This document shows, in pieces, positions 60,387 to 64,000 of a stretch of 64,000 nucleotides of DNA. The notes under the pieces are model-generated. The model was not told where the DNA came from and made no database searches. It saw only the letters and a list, made by a program, of their open reading frames with translations. Positions within the stretch are counted from its first letter, which is position 1. Each line of letters opens with the position of its first letter. A program made the position numbers and the translations under genes. Origin of the DNA: Microbacteriaceae bacterium (lineage in GTDB: Bacteria > Actinomycetota > Actinomycetes > Actinomycetales > Microbacteriaceae); contig WQZN01000007.1 in the NCBI GenBank assembly GCA_009780695.1, positions 1 through 64,000 of the forward strand. The letters are read 5' to 3'.

Positions 60387-60992
60387 TTACGCCTTGCCGG
60401 CCGCGAGCTGGTCGATGATCGCCTTCGCGACGTCGTGCATGGTGAGGCGGCGGTCCATCGAGGCCTTCTGGATCCAGCGGAACGCCTCGGGCTCGGTGAG
60501 GCCCATCTTCTCGTTCAGCAGGCCCTTGGCGCGGTCGACGAGCTTGCGGGTCTCGAAGCGCTCGGCGAGGTCGCTGACCTCGGCCTCGAGCTGGATGATC
60601 TGCGCGTAGCGGGCCAGCGCGATCTCGATCGCGGGCAGCAGGTCGTTCGGCGTGAACGGCTTGACGACGTAGGCGAGGGCGCCGGCCTCGGATGCGCGCT
60701 CGACGAGTTCCTTCTGGCTGAAGGCGGTGAGCAGCACGACGGGCGCGATGTGGTTCTTGTTGAGGCGATCGGCTGCCTCGATGCCGTCCATCTTCGGCAT
60801 GCGCACGTCCATGACGACGAGGTCGGGGCGCAGCTCGGTGGCGAGGGCGACGGCCGTCTCGCCGTCACCGGCCTCGCCGACCACCTCGAAGCCGTTGTCG
60901 CGCAGGATCTCGACGATGTCGAGGCGGATGAGGGATTCGTCTTCGGCGACGACGACGCGGCGGGGCGCGTTGTTCTCCGGCTGGTCAGTCAC
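60387..60992 (-). CDS. pdtaR: ANTAR-domain response regulator PdtaR
   Basis: A 201-aa regulator: receiver domain (residues about 12-125, phospho-acceptor D62 in DLVVMDVRMP, acidic pair ED in VVVAEDESLIR, K in YVVKPF) and a C-terminal ANTAR RNA-binding domain (ETRKLVDRAKGLLNEKMGLTEPEAFRWIQ). Such proteins act by antitermination at paired hairpins; the partner kinase PdtaS is elsewhere. The GTG at 60992 lies 7 nt from a TACGAT -10 on the minus strand, suggesting a leaderless transcript. It corresponds to M. tuberculosis Rv1626, which is also near polA. Confidence 0.95.
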   Translation of the reverse strand: MTDQPENNAPRRVVVAEDESLIRLDIVEILRDNGFEVVGEAGDGETAVALATELRPDLVVMDVRMPKMDGIEAADRLNKNHIAPVVLLTAFSQKELVERASEAGALAYVVKPFTPNDLLPAIEIALARYAQIIQLEAEVSDLAERFETRKLVDRAKGLLNEKMGLTEPEAFRWIQKASMDRRLTMHDVAKAIIDQLAAGKA

Positions 60993-61088
60993 GGTTCAAA
61001 TCGTATACGAGCGCGGCGGGCCGCCCTCGTGGGCACGCGGTGGCGGAGGGCGTGAGGATGCCTGCGCTAGCCTTGCTGTGCAGTGTCG

Positions 61089-61171
61089 GCCGGCGTGGCG
61101 GAATGGCAGACGCGGAGCACTCAAAATGCTTTGTCCGAAAGGGCGTGTGGGTTCGAGTCCCACCGCCGGCA
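61089..61171 (+). tRNA. tRNA-Leu (anticodon CAA)
   Basis: An 83-nt cloverleaf. The acceptor stem is GCCGGCG with CGCCGGC; D arm GCG...CGC; anticodon loop CTCAAAA gives CAA, which reads UUG; a long variable arm, as expected for Leu; T arm GTGGG-TTCGAGT-CCCAC; discriminator A. CCA is not encoded. It is the boundary between conserved genes and an accessory-looking tail. Confidence 0.95.
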
Positions 61172-61325
61172 CTGTTTCTCCCCCGTTGGGATCAGACCTT
61201 GCGCGCCGTCGCCGACGTTGCGGAGGCACTTTGTCATCGCCTGGCGGGACAGACGATTCTCGAACTCTGCCGCGGCGTCGCGAATCTCGATCAGAACGTT
61301 TCTTCGCACATAGGTGTGCCGGTGG
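61172..61325. other. Spacer after tRNA-Leu, possible gene remnant
   Basis: 154 nt between the tRNA and the MFS gene stop. A minus-strand reading frame here continues into the antisense of the tRNA and is not a gene, although the stretch at about 61190-61310 reads like protein (NVLIEIRDAAAEFENRL). I found no repeat of the tRNA 3' end and no integrase. Confidence 0.4.
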
Positions 61326-62618
61326 TCAGGTCGGCTGATCCTCATGACGGGCGTTGTGGAGTGGGGAGGCCACGACGATCGCGGCGGCGACGGCGAAGAT
61401 GGCGGCGCCGATGCCAATGGTGAGGCGAAAGCCGAGGAGGGTTGCCAGCAAGCCTGCGAGCAGAGCGCCACAAAAATAGACCACCCGATTGATGGTGCGG
61501 ATGGTGGAGTTCATTCGCCCTTGTATTGCATCCGGGGCCACGGCCTGCCGATAGCCGGTGTCGTTCGCGTCTTCGATACCCATGGCGAGGCAGTAGACGA
61601 ACTGTGCGGCGGACACCAGGGTCAACAGTGCAGTCGTGCTGTTGCTCGCGGTGATCGGCGCGACGGCGAGGGCGAGCCACGGCACGACGACCAGGGTTCG
61701 GCCCACGAAGATGGCACGCCCGGCGCCGAGCGCGGATCCGACCCAGGGGGCGAGCAGCGCACCGAGGAAGCCGCCGGCGCCCCCGAAAGCGAGGGCAATG
61801 CCATAGGCCCACGCCGGGAGATCAAGCTGCCGCAGCACGAAGACGGCGAACAGGGTGGAGACGATGCTGTTGCCGAGGAACCAGGTGTGGACGGATAGCG
61901 CAAGCGGGCGCAAGGTGCGATGCCGGTAGGTGTAGCCCATGCCCTCGGCGATGTCGTGCCCGATATGGCGCCCAGGGGCACGTTGCTCTGCCTTCGGCTC
62001 ATCGATTCTGATCCGTGCCTGGAGCACGGCCGATGCGGCCGTGATGACGGAATCGAAGGCGAACAGGACCGGCGCGCCGAGCAGATTGAGAAGCGCTCCG
62101 CCCAACGCGGGGCCGACCGTCGAGGCCGCGGTGTCGGTCTGCCCGAGCCGGGCATTGGCCATTACGAGCGAGTCACGGGGAACGATCCGCGGCAGAAGCG
62201 GCTGAGCGGCTGAGTCTGCGAACAGCACCAGCACGCCGAGAACCAGGGTCACAACGGCCAACGACCAGAAGTTGAGCGCGTGGCAGAGCAAGAGGACCGT
62301 CACCGACGCCAGAGCGAGTGTGCGTCCGATGCTGGTGATCATGAGCGTGCGTTGCCGCCGCCACCGATCCATCAATGCGCCGATGATGAGCCCGAGGAAC
62401 AGGTACGGGACGACACCCAACGCGCTGAGCACACTGATCTGAATCGGCGTCGCATGCAGCACGGTCACGATCAGGACTTGAAACGCGACACCTGAGACTG
62501 CGCCTCCCAGCGCCCGAACCGTGACCGCGCTCCAGAAGTACGCGAACGGCGGGTAGCGAAGGACTTCACGCGAGCGAACCGCGGTGCTGGCCACTGCCGG
62601 CTCCGCTTCGTCGCGCAT
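61326..62618 (-). CDS. MFS transporter
   Basis: A 430-aa transporter with 12 predicted helices. Motif A is GLIIGALMDRWRRQR between helices 2 and 3. It resembles drug/macrolide-type MFS efflux proteins (Mef-like, YfiS group). The ATG at 62618 lies 6 nt after TACGCT on the minus strand and has no ribosome site, so it is probably leaderless; a reading extended by about 75 residues lacks support. It follows tRNA-Leu, a common island boundary. The substrate is unknown. Confidence 0.87.
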   Translation of the reverse strand: MRDEAEPAVASTAVRSREVLRYPPFAYFWSAVTVRALGGAVSGVAFQVLIVTVLHATPIQISVLSALGVVPYLFLGLIIGALMDRWRRQRTLMITSIGRTLALASVTVLLLCHALNFWSLAVVTLVLGVLVLFADSAAQPLLPRIVPRDSLVMANARLGQTDTAASTVGPALGGALLNLLGAPVLFAFDSVITAASAVLQARIRIDEPKAEQRAPGRHIGHDIAEGMGYTYRHRTLRPLALSVHTWFLGNSIVSTLFAVFVLRQLDLPAWAYGIALAFGGAGGFLGALLAPWVGSALGAGRAIFVGRTLVVVPWLALAVAPITASNSTTALLTLVSAAQFVYCLAMGIEDANDTGYRQAVAPDAIQGRMNSTIRTINRVVYFCGALLAGLLATLLGFRLTIGIGAAIFAVAAAIVVASPLHNARHEDQPT

Positions 62619-62746
62619 GCGTTCAGCGTAACGGGGCCGTCTCCAGAGCCCGAAAACACCGATACCTCGGAAGACCGTCGCGCACGGAACCGAGCTGACC
62701 AACCATGCCCGCATGACGATCGGCTTGCGTACCGCGCAACTGTTCC

Positions 62747-63502
62747 TCAGCGCACGGCGGCGGCAATGGTTGTCGCGTGCTCGCGCAGGTACGCTGCGGC
62801 GGCGGTCCAGTATTCGCCGTGGCCATCGATGGCCATGCTCGCCCACGGTTGCGTGCCTGTCGTGATGCTGCCGAGAAGCAGGTCGCGCATCGCCTCGGTC
62901 CGCTCGATCATCGCGGGCAGCACAGCTGCGCGGTCTTCGACGGATGCCTCGTACCCGTCGAGGATCGCGCGCACCAGCGGCAGCGCCTCTTCGAGGTGAT
63001 GGAACTGATCGAGCTGCGCGAACGCCCGCACCGCGTAAGCAAGGTCAGCGACCCTGGTCGTCGGTCCGGCCCCATCCCAGTCGATGAACGCCCACCGCTG
63101 CGAGCTGCGGATGAGGTTCCAGGGGGCCAGGTCGTTGTGGGAGATGATCTCGTCCCCGGGGCGCCGCATCGCCGTCGCCCACAGGTCGGAGTCGCGTCGC
63201 GCGAACGCGGCGGCGGCACTGTGGATCACCCGGATGTCCGCTCCGATACGCTCCGCGTCCGTCGCGGTCACAGGAAGTTCGACCATTGCCTCGGTGCCGG
63301 GCGCGAACTCCAGCACCTGCCGGCCCAGCTCGTCTCGCCCCAGCGGCTCGGGCACGAGATCTCCGACTCGATCACGAAGATGCCCCAGAAGCCGCTGAAC
63401 CGAGTCCGTCGACGGCAGCCACGGCTTGCGCACCGTTTCACCCGCCCGCGAGACGAACGGCGACGCGTTGCCGCCGTCTAGCGAGATTTCCGGAAGCTCC
63501 AC
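62747..63502 (-). CDS. APH-like phosphotransferase
   Basis: A 251-aa kinase-like protein of the aminoglycoside phosphotransferase/choline kinase fold. It has the catalytic loop SHNDLAPWNL (H122, D124) and metal-binding FIDWDG (D141). The N-terminal ATP-binding lobe is short compared with full aminoglycoside kinases, and the substrate cannot be assigned. A resistance role is possible but not shown. It lies 128 nt from the MFS gene, with no other gene between. Confidence 0.85.
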   Translation of the reverse strand: MELPEISLDGGNASPFVSRAGETVRKPWLPSTDSVQRLLGHLRDRVGDLVPEPLGRDELGRQVLEFAPGTEAMVELPVTATDAERIGADIRVIHSAAAAFARRDSDLWATAMRRPGDEIISHNDLAPWNLIRSSQRWAFIDWDGAGPTTRVADLAYAVRAFAQLDQFHHLEEALPLVRAILDGYEASVEDRAAVLPAMIERTEAMRDLLLGSITTGTQPWASMAIDGHGEYWTAAAAYLREHATTIAAAVR

Positions 63503-63571
63503 GCCGACAGTCTCTCCGAAGGAGGGACCGCCCGCTGGCCGATCCCCTGGCGGCCCTGAGGCTGCGCGCGA

Positions 63572-63934
63572 CTAGTTGTGGTCGTCACCCGGAACGGGGG
63601 CCTCGGTTTCGTACCAAGCCGTTGGCTGAGTCGTCGAAGTCACGACCAGGTCGCCGGGGATCACGCCGCGGATTCGCCCGCCGTGCTCCGAGGCTTCGAA
63701 CTCACCAGTGATCAGTTCTCCAGAGCCCAACGCGATGCCTTCAAAGGTCCAGTCGTCTACCGGTTCGATACAGAGCACAACTGGAATCTGCTGCTTGCGC
63801 CGACTGCGCAACGCCGGCTTCACGAGGAGATTCGAGCCCGTCACGAACCCATCGACAGAAAGTCGCCGGCCAGACAGGGTCGCCGAGTCCGGGTTCAGAA
63901 CAGCCTCGTCAACGTCCTCGTACCGCAAGCGCAT
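63572..63934 (-). CDS. Hypothetical protein
   Basis: A 120-aa protein with no recognised domain. It is acidic, has no membrane segment or signal peptide, and looks beta-rich (VVLCIEPVDDWTFEGIALGSGEL, IRGVIPGDLVVTS). Base composition is visibly lower in GC than the neighbours, which suits recent acquisition. GGGAAG lies about 13 nt before the ATG at 63934. Nothing is seen after it up to 64000. Confidence 0.6.
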   Translation of the reverse strand: MRLRYEDVDEAVLNPDSATLSGRRLSVDGFVTGSNLLVKPALRSRRKQQIPVVLCIEPVDDWTFEGIALGSGELITGEFEASEHGGRIRGVIPGDLVVTSTTQPTAWYETEAPVPGDDHN

Positions 63935-64000
63935 CTTGCATCACGCTTCCCATGCCGCCGCCACCACAAAGAAAACGCTATGACACGCAACGGGATTGCT

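Noticed and set aside
61121..61471. Minus-strand frame ending in RRWDSNPHALSDKAF
   Set aside because: That ending is the antisense translation of tRNA-Leu, a familiar false protein.

Overview
The window is high-GC actinobacterial chromosome. The gene order, the RbpA sequence, fused CydDC, many leaderless genes and the constant recurrence of GGATGCC/GGCATCC point to Microbacteriaceae, most likely Microbacterium. This assignment is my inference from sequence style and gene content, because no rRNA is present. Nearly all of the 64 kb is coding, and no gene-free stretch exceeds about 260 bases.

Layout. 1-3600 (minus): Fe-S assembly genes sufB-sufD-Rieske-sufC, with sufC cut by the window edge. 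3765-5692 (minus): heme A/O synthesis (ctaA, ctaB). 5954-14089 (plus): a pentose-phosphate/upper-glycolysis operon tkt-tal-pgi-zwf-opcA-pgl, closed by a 58-nt perfect palindrome. 14170-18448 (minus): a small membrane protein, rbpA, secG and the triose operon gap-pgk-tpiA. 18552-26132 (minus): sodA, then whiA-rapZ-uvrC-uvrA. 26184-33546: a more variable block with a PDDEXK nuclease, a NatAB-like ABC exporter, a MarR-controlled DoxX/extradiol-dioxygenase pair and an ABC-F gene with an attenuator-like leader. 33553-39810 (minus): uvrB followed by a translationally coupled DUF4129-MoxR-DUF58 set. 39820-45955 (minus): cytochrome bd oxidase cydA-cydB-cydDC. 46073-49167 (plus): BlaI repressor, M56 peptidase and a DUF3311/SSS transporter pair. 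49184-56921 (minus): coaE, rpsA, an epimerase, a DUF885 protein and polA. 56986-60992: thioesterase, BadF-type kinase, methyltransferase, DUF218 protein and the ANTAR regulator pdtaR. 61089-61171: tRNA-Leu(CAA), followed by an accessory-looking tail (MFS transporter, APH-like phosphotransferase, hypothetical protein).

The backbone resembles two Mycobacterium tuberculosis neighbourhoods joined end to end: roughly Rv1420-Rv1466 (uvrC to suf) and Rv1620-Rv1638 (cyd to uvrA). The accessory genes sit at the junctions.

The strongest regulatory observation is a shared promoter upstream of uvrA, uvrB, polA and the PDDEXK nuclease: TGTCGG(T/G/A)G-N8-TAGnnT, placed 6-7 nt before the start codon. It matches the mycobacterial RecA-independent DNA-damage promoter (PafBC regulon), so a DNA-damage regulon, including an unstudied nuclease, can be read from the sequence. 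Other notable points are paired BlaI-type operators between cydA and blaI, a leader peptide plus a hairpin that sequesters the ribosome site before the ABC-F gene, a MarR operator over the DoxX promoter, and a family of about 54-nt repeats that encodes the CydD-CydC linker and apparently the tail of the BadF-type kinase.
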